Positions 35,392 to 44,185 of a stretch of DNA of 64,000 nt are shown one piece after another. Under the pieces are notes generated by a model. That model was not told where the DNA came from and searched no databases. It saw nothing but the letters and a program-made list of their open reading frames with translations. The translations under genes were made by a program, and so were the position numbers. The stretch lies in contig NZ_JAIVFP010000001.1 in NCBI RefSeq assembly GCF_022760755.1, positions 2,088,001 to 2,152,000 on the forward strand, given 5' to 3'. Each line of letters begins with the position of its first letter. Positions within the stretch are counted from its first letter, which is position 1. The DNA comes from Candidatus Rhodoblastus alkanivorans (lineage in GTDB: Bacteria; Pseudomonadota; Alphaproteobacteria; Rhizobiales; Beijerinckiaceae).

Positions 35392-36114
35392 TCAGGCCGG
35401 CGCGATCGGCCCGAAAATCTCTTCGAAACTGCGCTGAAGCGCCACGTCCACGTCGTGCATGGTCACCGGCAGGCCGAGATCGACCAGGCTGGTGACGCCG
35501 AGATGAGGCTCGGCGATGCCGCAGGGCACGATGCCGGAAAAATGCGTCAGGTCCGGCTCGACATTGAGCGCGACGCCGTGGAACGACACCCAGCGCCGCA
35601 TCCGCACGCCGATCGCCGCGATCTTGTCCTCGGCGATCTCGCCTTGCGGGCCGGGCGGCTTGTCCGGCCGCCGCACCCACACGCCGACCCGCCCATCGCG
35701 AATCTCGCCCTTGATATTGAAAAGCTCCAGCGCCGCGATGAGCCATTTTTCGAGCGCGCAGACATAAGCGCGCACGTCGCGCGAGCGGCGGTTGAGGTCG
35801 AGCATGACATAGGCCACCCTCTGGCCGGGACCATGATAAGTGAACTGGCCGCCGCGCCCCGTGGCGTGGATCGGGAATCGCGCGTCGAGCAGGTCTTCCG
35901 GCTGCGCCGAGGTTCCCGAAGTATAGAGCGGCGGGTGCTCGACCAGCCAGACCAGCTCGCGCGCCGCGCCTTCGGCGATGGCGCTGGCGCGCGCCTCCAT
36001 TTCCGCGACCGCAAAGGCGTATTCGGTCAAGCCCCCGGAAACGCGCCATTCGACCGCCGGGGCGCCGGCCGCGGGAACGAAAGAGGCTGAGGGCTTTTCG
36101 CAAGTCTGGGTCAT
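35392..36114 (-). CDS. lipB: Octanoyltransferase LipB
   Basis: Transfers octanoyl groups from acyl carrier protein to lipoate-dependent enzymes, the first step of lipoate synthesis. The family pattern is [33 protein letters not shown], the lysine in [16 protein letters not shown], and the catalytic cysteine in [11 protein letters not shown]. The length of 240 residues is normal for alphaproteobacteria. It is monocistronic, with a palindromic element upstream (36129-36189). Confidence 0.95.
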   Translation of the reverse strand: MTQTCEKPSASFVPAAGAPAVEWRVSGGLTEYAFAVAEMEARASAIAEGAARELVWLVEHPPLYTSGTSAQPEDLLDARFPIHATGRGGQFTYHGPGQRVAYVMLDLNRRSRDVRAYVCALEKWLIAALELFNIKGEIRDGRVGVWVRRPDKPPGPQGEIAEDKIAAIGVRMRRWVSFHGVALNVEPDLTHFSGIVPCGIAEPHLGVTSLVDLGLPVTMHDVDVALQRSFEEIFGPIAPA

Positions 36115-36128
36115 GGCGGCGTCATCTT

Positions 36129-36189
36129 CCTCTCCCGCATGGCCCGTCGAAAGACGGGCGTCCCCACGGACGCCCTGTGCGGGGAGAGG
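36129..36189. repeat. Nested palindromic element upstream of lipB
   Basis: Outer arms CCTCTCCCGCA (36129-36139) and TGCGGGGAGAGG (36178-36189) enclose two alternative inner hairpins, GCCCGTC-GAAA-GACGGGC (36142-36159) and GGGCGTCC-CCAC-GGACGCCC (36156-36175). The two inner hairpins share bases, so they exclude each other. It looks like a REP-type dispersed palindrome. Confidence 0.75.
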
Positions 36190-36308
36190 GCTGGGGCGAG
36201 GGGTTGGGGCAAAGGCTTTAAAGCCGCTTTTTCAAATGCGATCAACTTTGACGCCAACCGCCCGGCCACTCGCCGCGCCAAGGGATATGTGGCGGATGTT
36301 TTCGCTGC

Positions 36309-37190
36309 TTACGTGGTCTGCTTTTGCCGCCGCGGCGCGGCGCCCAGCGTCGAGCGGAAAAAATGCAAAATCGCATTGCGATAGCCGTCCGTCGTCACAT
36401 GCGAGGTCTCATCATGGTCCAGGCCTTCCAGAATCAGCAGTTCTTTCGGCCCCGGCGCCGCATCGTACATTTCGCGCGTTTCCTCGGGCGGTGTGAAGCG
36501 GTCGGCGCCGCCGCCGACAATGAGGACGGGCCGATTGAATCGCGCCAGGGCCTCGATCGGCGCGAGCCGTTCCGGGCGAACGCCGAAACGCCAGATCGAT
36601 TGATAGGACAGCAAAGGTTCGAGCAGAACGGCGACCGGCCGGGACAGGAATGCGGCGACGCGATTGCGCGCGGCGCGCCTTATATCGGGATAGACCGCCT
36701 GGAGGGCGAGCGCGTCGCAGGGCAGAGGCCCCTCGGGGCCGAGCAGGGCGGCCGCGCCGCCGAGTGAGACGCCGAGCACGCCGATCGGGGCGCGTCGTTG
36801 CTCGCGCCGCAGCCAGTCGAAAGCGGCGCGCGCGTCGAGCGCCTCGCTCCAGCCGAAGGAATGGGGCGCGGCGCCGGAGCGCCCATGCCCGCGAAAGTCG
36901 ATCGCCATCACGGCAAAACCCTCATCCGTCAGCCAGCGCGCGTGGTCGACGAAATCGGCTCGCGAGTCGTAGAGGCCATGCAGCAGCAGGACGGCGGGCG
37001 CGCCGGCCTCGGCGCCGGGCCAGAAAGTCGTGGCGATCGCCGTTCCGTCGGTGGCCCGCAGCAACAGGTCGCGTGCCGGCGCGCCGGGCTGGAGATCGGG
37101 CGGCTTTCGCCGCAGGCGGACCGTGATTTCGCCTGCGAACCAGCTTCCGGCGAGGAGGAGGGCGGCGGCTCCGGCGAGGGTGGCGATCAT
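36309..37190 (-). CDS. Membrane-anchored alpha/beta hydrolase
   Basis: A 293-residue serine hydrolase with an N-terminal hydrophobic segment (MIATLAGAAALLLAGSWFAG). The oxyanion motif is VLLLHGLYDSR, the nucleophile elbow is GVSLGGAA, the acid lies near VGGGADRFTPPEE, and the catalytic His is in EGLDHDETSH. IDFRGHGRSG is also typical. The substrate is unknown. It lies upstream of lipB on the same strand, but a palindromic element separates them. Confidence 0.82.
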   Translation of the reverse strand: MIATLAGAAALLLAGSWFAGEITVRLRRKPPDLQPGAPARDLLLRATDGTAIATTFWPGAEAGAPAVLLLHGLYDSRADFVDHARWLTDEGFAVMAIDFRGHGRSGAAPHSFGWSEALDARAAFDWLRREQRRAPIGVLGVSLGGAAALLGPEGPLPCDALALQAVYPDIRRAARNRVAAFLSRPVAVLLEPLLSYQSIWRFGVRPERLAPIEALARFNRPVLIVGGGADRFTPPEETREMYDAAPGPKELLILEGLDHDETSHVTTDGYRNAILHFFRSTLGAAPRRQKQTT

Positions 37191-37307
37191 GTTTCTTCTC
37201 CGGCGGCGGTCGCGGATGAAAAAAGGTGGCGAACAGCTTGCAACGCGAGAACCGATTTGTTAGACGACGCGCCTACCGATTGCTCGGGCCCACGGCCCGA
37301 TAATCTT

Positions 37308-37394
37308 GCGGCCATGGCGGAACTGGTAGACGCGCTAGCTTGAGGTGCTAGTCCTTTAACGGGGGTGGAGGTTCGAGTCCTCTTGGCCGCACCA
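37308..37394 (+). tRNA. tRNA-Leu (GAG)
   Basis: An 87-base class II tRNA. The acceptor arms GCGGCCA and TGGCCGC pair, the anticodon stem CTAGC/GCTAG encloses the loop TTGAGGT (anticodon GAG), a variable arm follows, and the T-arm contains GGTTCGAGTCC. The CCA end is encoded at 37392-37394. Confidence 0.95.
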
Positions 37395-37420
37395 AGCCTA
37401 ACGAAGGCTTGGATTTTTCC
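37392..37420 (+). terminator. Terminator of tRNA-Leu
   Basis: CCAAGCCT (37392-37399) pairs with AGGCTTGG (37405-37412), followed by ATTTTT. The stem reuses the last three bases (CCA) of the tRNA. Confidence 0.8.
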
Positions 37421-37422
37421 TC

Positions 37423-38307
37423 TCACATTCGAGGCGCCGGATCCTTCTGCTCCTGGAGCGGAAGGCCGACCTTGGGCGAGGCCGTCTTCGGCCCCCTGAT
37501 CCCCATTTTCTTCAAAGTCGCCTCGGTTTCGGATTTCCAGCCGGCCGGCGCCTGTTTCTGCGACGGCGGCGCGTCGCCGGGGACGATCTGGACGAGCTGA
37601 AAGCCTTCGGCTTTCAGCTCGGCGAGAAAGGCGGGCAGCATTTCCGCCGTCTGCTTCTTGGTGTCGTGAAGCAGGACGATCCCGCTTTTGGCGCGGCGCA
37701 GCCGGCCCATGAGCAGCTCCAGTTCTTCCTTCGGCGTCATGACGTTCCAGTCCGAGGCCCAGAGATCGGCGCCGAACACCGGCATTTTCCTCTGATCGAG
37801 CGCGGCGAGGAGAGCGGGCGAATCGGCGAAGCCTGGGAAGCGGAAAAACTTCGACGCATTGCCGCTGGAGGCCTTGTCCACGGCGGCGGCGCCGGCGTCG
37901 ATATCGGCCGTGGCCTTGTCGAAGGGCAGGCTGCGGAGCATCGAATGGGTGTTGGAATGGCTCCCCACCGTGTCGCCATCCGCGATCTCGCGGCGCACGA
38001 TCTGCGGCATGGCGGCGGCGTTGCGGCCGATCAGGAAGAAGGTCGCCCTGGCGCATTGCGCCTCCAGCGCTTCGAGCACGCGGCGGGTGGTCGGGGCGGG
38101 GCCGTCGTCGAAGGTCAGGACGACCTCGTGATCCTTGAGGTCGAGCGTCTGCGGATAGGTTTTGAGGCCAAGATGGGCGGGCGCGCCGACCGCGATGGTT
38201 CGCGACACCCCGAGCGTCCGGGGACCGCAGGATTCGGCCCGCGCCGCGCCGCACAGGGCGAAGGTCAGGGCCGCCGCGATTAATTCTCTTTTTACCCACA
38301 TTTTCAA
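37423..38307 (-). CDS. Secreted polysaccharide deacetylase
   Basis: A 294-residue NodB-fold carbohydrate esterase (CE4). A signal peptide (MKMWVKRELIAAALTFALCGAARA) precedes the catalytic motif 1 LTFDDGPAPTTRR and motif 2 SHSNTHS with the zinc-binding His pair. FFRFPGFADSP is motif 3 and IVLLHDTKKQT is motif 5. It probably deacetylates peptidoglycan or another periplasmic glycan. A polar tail of about 60 residues follows the domain. It is convergent with the tRNA. Confidence 0.88.
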   Translation of the reverse strand: MKMWVKRELIAAALTFALCGAARAESCGPRTLGVSRTIAVGAPAHLGLKTYPQTLDLKDHEVVLTFDDGPAPTTRRVLEALEAQCARATFFLIGRNAAAMPQIVRREIADGDTVGSHSNTHSMLRSLPFDKATADIDAGAAAVDKASSGNASKFFRFPGFADSPALLAALDQRKMPVFGADLWASDWNVMTPKEELELLMGRLRRAKSGIVLLHDTKKQTAEMLPAFLAELKAEGFQLVQIVPGDAPPSQKQAPAGWKSETEATLKKMGIRGPKTASPKVGLPLQEQKDPAPRM

Positions 38308-38506
38308 AATGCCTCTGCGCGAGAACCGGCCCCCGAGCCCGCCCGGCGGCCGGACGGCGCCGCAGCGCGCCCGTGGAATCGCAGGAAAAACGGGGCTTGC
38401 CTATGGTCCGCTCTTGTCAAAATCGTGAATTGCGGTTCAACTCTGTCATCACCGAGGCGTGATGTGGATTAAGGACTCGTTACCCCAATCGAGGTAATCT
38501 GCCCGC

Positions 38507-39325
38507 ATGTGTGGTTTTTCCTTGAAAATCATCGCGCGTCTGGCGCTCCCAGGCCTTCTCCTCACGCTCTCCGCATGTGGAGAGGGACCGTCCGCCTTTC
38601 CGGAGCGGCCGCTGGTCGGCGCCCGGGCGGGCCATTACAAAGAGACCGAGGCGACCAAGCTCGCCCGGCATTTTACCGTCCATGGCGTCGACGTGTCCAA
38701 ATATCAGGGCAATGTCGATTGGGACGCGGTGCATGACGGCGGCGTGCAGTTCGCCTATATCAAGGCGACCGAAGGCGGCGACCGCATCGATCCGAAATTC
38801 GTCCAGAACTGGCAGGGCGCCAAGGCCGCTGGCCTGCCGCGCGGCGCTTATCATTTCGTCTATTGGTGCCGACCGTGGCAGGATAATATGGCCTGGTTCG
38901 AGCGGAACGTTCCTCCCGACCCGACCGCTTTGCCGCCGGTGCTCGACGTCGAGGCGACGCCCGATTCGCCGACCTGCCGGCGCCGTCTCGAACGCGATTC
39001 CACTTTGCACGAAATCCGCGCCATGCTGGCCGAGATGGAGCGCTATTACGGCAAGAAGCCGATCGTCTACACCACGGTCGATTTCTACCAGTCGATCATC
39101 CAGGGCTCGCTGACCGATTATCCGATCTGGATTCGCTCGACCAAGCACCGCCCCTCGGCGAGATATGGCGATCGCGCCTGGCGCTTCTGGCAATATCAGT
39201 CCGACGCCTGGGTGCGGGGCATTCCGACGCGGGTGGATCGCAACGCCTTTTATGGCGACGAGCAGGACTGGCGGAGTTTCCTCAAGGCCAATGGCGTCGT
39301 GCGCAGGCAGTCGGCGTCGGAGTGA
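38507..39325 (+). CDS. Glycoside hydrolase family 25 lysozyme-like lipoprotein
   Basis: A 272-residue protein with a lipoprotein signal ending LPGLLLTLSACGEG (lipobox LSAC). The GH25 domain begins VHGVDVSKYQGNVDWD, continues FAYIKATEGGDRIDPKF, carries the catalytic acidic pair in PPVLDVEAT and ends near WRFWQYQSDAWVRGI. It is predicted to cut peptidoglycan glycan strands from the outer or inner membrane. It is monocistronic; the neighbouring genes also act on the cell wall. Confidence 0.88.
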   Translation: MCGFSLKIIARLALPGLLLTLSACGEGPSAFPERPLVGARAGHYKETEATKLARHFTVHGVDVSKYQGNVDWDAVHDGGVQFAYIKATEGGDRIDPKFVQNWQGAKAAGLPRGAYHFVYWCRPWQDNMAWFERNVPPDPTALPPVLDVEATPDSPTCRRRLERDSTLHEIRAMLAEMERYYGKKPIVYTTVDFYQSIIQGSLTDYPIWIRSTKHRPSARYGDRAWRFWQYQSDAWVRGIPTRVDRNAFYGDEQDWRSFLKANGVVRRQSASE

Positions 39326-39340
39326 CGCCGGGCCATTTCG

Positions 39341-40129
39341 TCAGGGCGCCGGGAACAGGGCGTTGGTCTTTCCGGTCAACCGATAGACCAGCAAACCAAC
39401 CCATTCCCGCGCCGCCGTCTCGAAAATGACGACGGCGCGCGCGCCGTCGCCCGGCGGCCGGTTATCCCGGGCGTTGCCGAAAGTGCGGTAATCGACCGGG
39501 AAGGCTTCGGGGTCCATGCCCTGGGCGCGGAAGACGCCCATGGCGCGCGGCATGTGATAGGCCGAGGTCACCAGCAGCCATTTTTCGCCCTTTTGCGGGT
39601 TCACCAGCCTTTTGGTGAAGGCGGCGTTCTCGAAAGTGTTGCGCGAGCGATCCTCGAAACGCATCTGGCTTTCTGGAACGCCCAGTTCGCGCCACAGCCG
39701 GCGGGCGACATTCGCCTCTTTCGCCGAATTGTCGATCAGCGCGCTCGAACCGCCGGAAAAGACCAGCATCGCCTGGGGATAGAGGCGAGCCAGCGCGGCG
39801 CCTTCGGTCATGCGCTCGGCCGCCTCGTTCAGCGCGACCTGATTGCGGGCGAGCGTGAGCCCCTCGTCCACGGCGCCGCCGAGCACGATGATTCCCTTGG
39901 GCGGCGTCATGACCGCGGATCGTTCCGGGAAACGGTCCTCGAGCGGGCGGATCAGTAGGGCGCTGGCGGGCGAAAACACGATCAGCGCCAGGACGATGGC
40001 GGCGGCGAGCGCCAGCATCCGGCCGGGGCGCCAGCGCGGCGCTAAAATGAGCCCGGCAAGCAGCAGGATCAGCAGCAAATGCAGGGGCGAGGCGAGGAGC
40101 CAGAAGATTTTCGAGGCGACGAAAAACAT
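39341..40129 (-). CDS. YdcF/ElyC/SanA-type envelope protein (DUF218)
   Basis: A 262-residue protein with two N-terminal membrane helices (FFVASKIFWLLASPLHLLLI, LALAAAIVLALIVFSPA) and a DUF218 domain. Domain motifs are KGIIVLGGAVDEG, LVFSGGSSALID, FEDRSRNTFENAAFT and LLVTSAYHMPRAMGVF. E. coli ElyC and SanA of this family act in envelope and lipid carrier homeostasis. The ATG at 40129 has a strong GGGAGGGG site; an upstream ATG at 40162 overlaps the DUF3253 gene. Confidence 0.87.
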   Translation of the reverse strand: MFFVASKIFWLLASPLHLLLILLLAGLILAPRWRPGRMLALAAAIVLALIVFSPASALLIRPLEDRFPERSAVMTPPKGIIVLGGAVDEGLTLARNQVALNEAAERMTEGAALARLYPQAMLVFSGGSSALIDNSAKEANVARRLWRELGVPESQMRFEDRSRNTFENAAFTKRLVNPQKGEKWLLVTSAYHMPRAMGVFRAQGMDPEAFPVDYRTFGNARDNRPPGDGARAVVIFETAAREWVGLLVYRLTGKTNALFPAP

Positions 40130-40158
40130 TTCCCCTCCCTTGGCCAGGCCCGTCGCGC

Positions 40159-40431
40159 TCAATCCGCGCGCGGCAGGCCGACGCGATAGACGCCGCGAAA
40201 ATCGTCCGGGTCGGCCGGCTTGCCCTTACGATAGATCACCAGCCGCCCGGCGCGGGCAAGGGCGATGGCGCGGGCGCGGACCTGGGTCAGGTGGCCGCGC
40301 CAGGCGAGGTCGTCCTGTTCGCGCGCACGGGCAAAAGCCTTGGCCGCGTCGGTCGGGCAGATCGACCTGGCAGGGCCGGCGTCGGCGCAGAGCGCGAGAA
40401 TCGTCTGGGCGATGGGATCGTCGTCGAGCAT
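40159..40431 (-). CDS. DUF3253 protein
   Basis: A 90-residue protein matching the DUF3253 pattern: IAQTILALCADAGPARSICP, then WRGHLTQVRARAIALARAGRL and VIYRKGKPADPDDFRGVYR. The fold is predicted to be a winged helix. It lies just upstream of the ElyC-type gene on the same strand and is probably co-transcribed. Its function is unknown. Confidence 0.8.
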   Translation of the reverse strand: MLDDDPIAQTILALCADAGPARSICPTDAAKAFARAREQDDLAWRGHLTQVRARAIALARAGRLVIYRKGKPADPDDFRGVYRVGLPRAD

Positions 40432-40724
40432 GCGCGCTTGTCGGAAAAAGTCGAGGCCAGGTCAAGATTCGTGAAACCGCGCCTCGGTTTGAGCTCACGC
40501 CATGGGTCGACCTCGGCCCATCGATGATGGCCGACGAGGCCGAGCCGTGAAGGTCGAGGTCCACCAAGGAACCGTAAGCCCTGCAAGAGCTATTTTTCAG
40601 CAACGTAGAGACGACTTCCGTCGCGATAAGGCGACCCGTGTTGAACCTGTTGGCGCAGCGTGGCGGAAGACGGAGGATTGCGATAGTTTCGGTTCGGAAA
40701 GCCTTTTGTTCTCGAGACTGCAAA

Positions 40725-41948
40725 GTGACGAAGCCGCGGACGAGCCTGACCCACCCGCTTGAGATCGCGCAAGTGCGCGCCAGCCCCTCGCACGGCCGGA
40801 TCGGGATTACCTTCTGCCCCGGCAAGCACGACAGGGCCGCGAGCACGGGGGCGTGGGCGCGGGACCTTTCGATGGATCTCGACGCCATCGCCGACTGGGG
40901 CGCGCGTCTGGTGCTGACGCTTAACGAGCCGGCCGAACTCGACGCGCTCCAAACGCCCCAACTCGGCGTGGAAGTCCTGAGTCGCGGACTCGATTGGCGA
41001 CACCTGCCCATTGCCGATTATTCGGTCCCTGGCGAAGCGTTCGAGAGGCAATGGCGAACGCATGGCCGCGACATCCGTACGCTGCTTCGCCGCGGGGGCG
41101 ATATAGTGGTGCATTGCAAAGGCGGACTTGGTCGGGCCGGCATGATAGCCGCCCGGCTGCTCGTCGAATTGGGCGTGAACCCCGAGGAGGCGATCAAGGA
41201 AGTCCGCCGCGCCCGCAAAGGCGCGATCGAGACGCCGGCGCAACTCGCACTGGTCCGACGGACGTCGCCCATCATCGACGTCGAAGCGATCGATACGGCG
41301 ACCCTGCAAAACGTTGGCCGCCAGTTGGGAAGCAATCCCGGCGGCGTCTATCAGGACGAGAACGGTCGGCGCTTCTATGTGAAGACCCTCGAATCTGCGG
41401 CGCACGCGCGCAACGAAATCCTGGCGGCGAAGCTCTATCAATTAGCCGGCGCGCCGACGCTGACTTATGTGCGCGCGAAGGACTCCACTCAGGTCGCGAC
41501 CGAATTCGTCGAACTCGAAAAGACGCATATCGCCAATTTCAACGGCGACGAGCTGAAACAGGCGCGGCGCTGGCTCGGAGTGCACGCATGGGCCGCCAAT
41601 TGGGATGCCGCCGGCTTCCACGGCGATAATCAGGGCGTCGTGGCCGAAGTGGTGATGACGCTCGACCTCGGAGGGGCGCTGGAGTTTCGGGCGCAGGGGG
41701 ATCCGAAGGGCAAGGCATTCGGCGCCTGCGTGCGCGAACTCGACACTTTGCGCTCGGACGAGGGTAACCCTCACGCGGTCAAGCTTTTCGCCGACATGAG
41801 CCCCGCCGAGATCAATGAGGCCATCGCGGCGGTGACGCGAATTCCGGAAACCGCGATACGCAGGGTCGTCGCCGAAAACGGCGGCGGCGAGGCGCTTGCC
41901 GAGAAGATGATCGCGCGCAAAGCCGATATGGCCAAACGCCCGGCTTGA
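40725..41948 (+). CDS. Dual-specificity phosphatase fused to a kinase-like domain
   Basis: A 407-residue protein with two enzymatic-looking domains. Residues 1-180 form a CDKN3-like dual-specificity phosphatase: GRIGITFCPGKHDRAAS, DLDAIADWGARLVLTLNE, and the P-loop HCKGGLGRAGM (CX5R, Cys131 and Arg137). Residues 195-400 resemble a HipA/PI-kinase-type fold: loop GSNPGGVYQDENG, lysine RFYVKT (Lys220), glutamate ARNEILAAKLY (Glu231), catalytic-loop-like HAWAANWDAAGF (Asn292, Asp294) and DLGGALEF (Asp314). The GTG at 40725 was chosen because the phosphatase pattern begins just after; a TTG at 40638 is possible. The domain roles are inferred from motifs. Confidence 0.65.
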   Translation: MTKPRTSLTHPLEIAQVRASPSHGRIGITFCPGKHDRAASTGAWARDLSMDLDAIADWGARLVLTLNEPAELDALQTPQLGVEVLSRGLDWRHLPIADYSVPGEAFERQWRTHGRDIRTLLRRGGDIVVHCKGGLGRAGMIAARLLVELGVNPEEAIKEVRRARKGAIETPAQLALVRRTSPIIDVEAIDTATLQNVGRQLGSNPGGVYQDENGRRFYVKTLESAAHARNEILAAKLYQLAGAPTLTYVRAKDSTQVATEFVELEKTHIANFNGDELKQARRWLGVHAWAANWDAAGFHGDNQGVVAEVVMTLDLGGALEFRAQGDPKGKAFGACVRELDTLRSDEGNPHAVKLFADMSPAEINEAIAAVTRIPETAIRRVVAENGGGEALAEKMIARKADMAKRPA

Positions 41949-42170
41949 ATCTGCGAGCGCCTCCTCGCGCCGCGAACTTCATCACCCGGCGCGAGCCACG
42001 GGGTGAAGCGCCTTTGCTTCGAGCAAGATCAGATGGACGCGGGATAGCGCATCGCAGCGGCAACTGCCGGCGCCGGAGGCCTATATCATTCGCCATGCCC
42101 GCTTTGCGAGGCGGCCCCATGTTGACGCGCTGCGTTCCCTGCGGTCCAATCCCGGGCAGGGAGTCGCGTC

Positions 42171-42590
42171 ATGCCGAGCAAGATTGGTTATGGTATTCAA
42201 CAGATGCTGGCCGAGGCCAATGCGGCGGTGCGGACGCTGAAAGTGGCTGAGGCCCAGGACCTGCTTGGCCGCGACGACGTGCTTTTCGTCGACCTGCGCG
42301 ACCCGCGCGAATTGGACCGCGAGGGCAGAATCACCGGCGCCTTCCATTGCCCGCGCGGGATGCTGGAATTCTGGATCGACCCGGCGAGCCCCTACGCCAA
42401 GCCGCAGTTCCAGGAGGACAAGACTTTCGTCTTCTTCTGCGCCGGCGGCCTGCGCTCGGCGCTCGCCGCACATCTGGCGCAGCGCATGGGCCTTGGCCCG
42501 GTCGCCCATATCGAGGGCGGCTTCGGCGCGTGGAAAAAGGCGGGCGCCCCACACGAGCCGCCGCGCGAGCCGGCGGCGAAGAAGTTCTGA
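42171..42590 (+). CDS. Rhodanese-domain sulfurtransferase
   Basis: A 139-residue single rhodanese domain. VLFVDLRDPRELDREGRITGA and the active-site loop FFCAGGLRSALAA (persulfide-forming Cys) are clear, followed by GGFGAWKKAGAP. It moves sulfane sulfur to an acceptor such as cyanide or thiols; the natural substrate is unknown. It is eight bases upstream of the GST gene and likely co-transcribed with it. Confidence 0.9.
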   Translation: MPSKIGYGIQQMLAEANAAVRTLKVAEAQDLLGRDDVLFVDLRDPRELDREGRITGAFHCPRGMLEFWIDPASPYAKPQFQEDKTFVFFCAGGLRSALAAHLAQRMGLGPVAHIEGGFGAWKKAGAPHEPPREPAAKKF

Positions 42591-42597
42591 GAAAGCC

Positions 42598-43239
42598 ATG
42601 TCCCTTACCCTGTTCATCGGCAACAAGGCCTATTCGTCCTGGTCGCTGCGGCCCTGGCTCCTGATGCGCGCGCTCGACATTCCGTTTACGGAAGTGGTCA
42701 CGCCGCTCTATGTCGACGGCTCGCGCGAACGAATGCTGCGGGAGGCGCCGACGGGAAAGGTTCCGGTGCTGCGCGCCGGCGATTTCGCGGTGTGGGACTC
42801 GCTCGCCATTGTCGAATATCTGGCCGAGGCTTTCCCCGACAAGAACATCTGGCCGCGCGGCAAGGAAAACCGCGCGCGGGCGCGCTCGCTATGCGCGGAA
42901 ATGCATTCGGGCTTCCAGGCGCTGCGGCAGGCCTGCCCAACCAATTTCCGCCGTGCGCGCCGCGCCGCGCCCCTGGGCCTGGAGGAGGCGGCGCGCGCCG
43001 ATCTCGCCCGGGTTCAGGCGATCTTTGCGCAAGCCGGGAAATCCTTTCTGTTCGGGGATTTTTGCGCCGCCGACGCTTTTTTCGCGCCCGTCGTCTCCCG
43101 GCTCGACACCTATGCGCTGGAGCTGGAACCGGCCGCGCGGGCCTATTGCGACAGGATTCTGGCCTTGCCGGCCTTTCGCCAATGGCGCGAGGACGCAAAG
43201 GCCGAGAGCTGGGTCATCGACAGGTGGGAAGACCTTTGA
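42598..43239 (+). CDS. Glutathione S-transferase family protein
   Basis: A 213-residue GST. The thioredoxin-like N-domain begins LTLFIGNKAYSSWSLRPWLL, with the catalytic Ser likely in the SSWSLRP loop, and carries the glutathione-binding VPVLRAGDFAVWDSLAIVEYL. The helical C-domain follows. The pattern resembles the zeta/theta-like bacterial clade. The ATG at 42598 fits; longer frames start inside the rhodanese gene. Its stop overlaps the TTG start of the channel gene. Confidence 0.9.
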   Translation: MSLTLFIGNKAYSSWSLRPWLLMRALDIPFTEVVTPLYVDGSRERMLREAPTGKVPVLRAGDFAVWDSLAIVEYLAEAFPDKNIWPRGKENRARARSLCAEMHSGFQALRQACPTNFRRARRAAPLGLEEAARADLARVQAIFAQAGKSFLFGDFCAADAFFAPVVSRLDTYALELEPAARAYCDRILALPAFRQWREDAKAESWVIDRWEDL

Positions 43240-44132
43240 TCCGCCGTCGCCAATCCGACCGCGACCATTTGGTGCGCATCGGCGACCGCGAGTTCCTGAC
43301 CCGCGGCCTAGACCAGTCCTTCTGGACCGACGCCTTCCACAACAGCATGAGCGTGTCCTGGCCTTTGTTCTTCGGAGGCTTCGCGCTCTATTTCCTGACG
43401 ATGAACCTGCTGTTCGCCTTCCTGTTCTGGCTCGGCGGCGATTGCATCGCCAATGCGCGGTCGGACTCATTCGTCGATCTTTTCTTCTTTTCGATCGAGA
43501 CCCTGGCGACGGTCGGCTATGGCGACATGCACCCGCAGAATATCTACGGCCATTCGATCGCCACCATGGAAATCTTTACCGGCATGTCCACTCTCGCAGT
43601 GTTCACCGGCCTGATTTTCGCGCGCTTCTCGCGGCCCCGCGCGCGGGTGATTTTTGCCGATTCCATGACGTTCGCCCAGCATGACGGCCAGGCCACGCTG
43701 ATGGCGCGGTTCGCCAACGCCCGCCGCAGCTCGGTCAATGAAGCGCGAGCGGAACTCTGGTTCGTCTATACCGACACCACCGCCGAGGGCGTCGGCTTCC
43801 GCCGGTTCCGCCATCTCGCCCTCAAACAGCCGCGCAATCCGATCTTCGTCTTTTCCTGGACCCTTTTTCATGAGGTGGACGAGAACAGCCCGATCTTCGG
43901 TCACGGCCGCGAACAGCTGGAGGCGATGGACGCCTATTTCATGGTCGTCTTCGTCGGCCTCGACGACGTTTCCGGCCAAAATGTCAATGTCCGCCAGGGC
44001 TATTCGTGGCGCGACGTCAAGTTCGGCGAGGTTTTTGCCGATATTCTCTCGGTCGGCGAAAACGGGGTGCCGCAGATCGACTATCGCCGATTGAGCGCCA
44101 CCGAGCCGCAGGAGACAGATGGCGAAGATTGA
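43236..44132 (+). CDS. Inward-rectifier potassium channel (KirBac type)
   Basis: A 298-residue channel. Slide helix FWTDAFHNSMSVSWPLFF, outer helix, pore with selectivity filter ATVGYGDM, inner helix (TGMSTLAVFTGLIFARFSRP), and a cytoplasmic immunoglobulin-like domain (RARVIFADSMTFAQHDG, LKQPRNPIFVFSWTLFHEVD, VRQGYSWRDVKFGEVF) are all in the usual order. The start is taken as the TTG at 43236, overlapping the GST stop, because family members have 15-20 residues before RIGDREFL; a GTG at 43272 is the alternative. The co-location with a GST and rhodanese suggests one operon. Confidence 0.9.
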   Translation: MIRRRQSDRDHLVRIGDREFLTRGLDQSFWTDAFHNSMSVSWPLFFGGFALYFLTMNLLFAFLFWLGGDCIANARSDSFVDLFFFSIETLATVGYGDMHPQNIYGHSIATMEIFTGMSTLAVFTGLIFARFSRPRARVIFADSMTFAQHDGQATLMARFANARRSSVNEARAELWFVYTDTTAEGVGFRRFRHLALKQPRNPIFVFSWTLFHEVDENSPIFGHGREQLEAMDAYFMVVFVGLDDVSGQNVNVRQGYSWRDVKFGEVFADILSVGENGVPQIDYRRLSATEPQETDGED

Positions 44133-44185
44133 AGCCGCCAGGGTAAATTTGCGCTATCGTCGCGCCCGGCATTTCGGGAGCGCCC

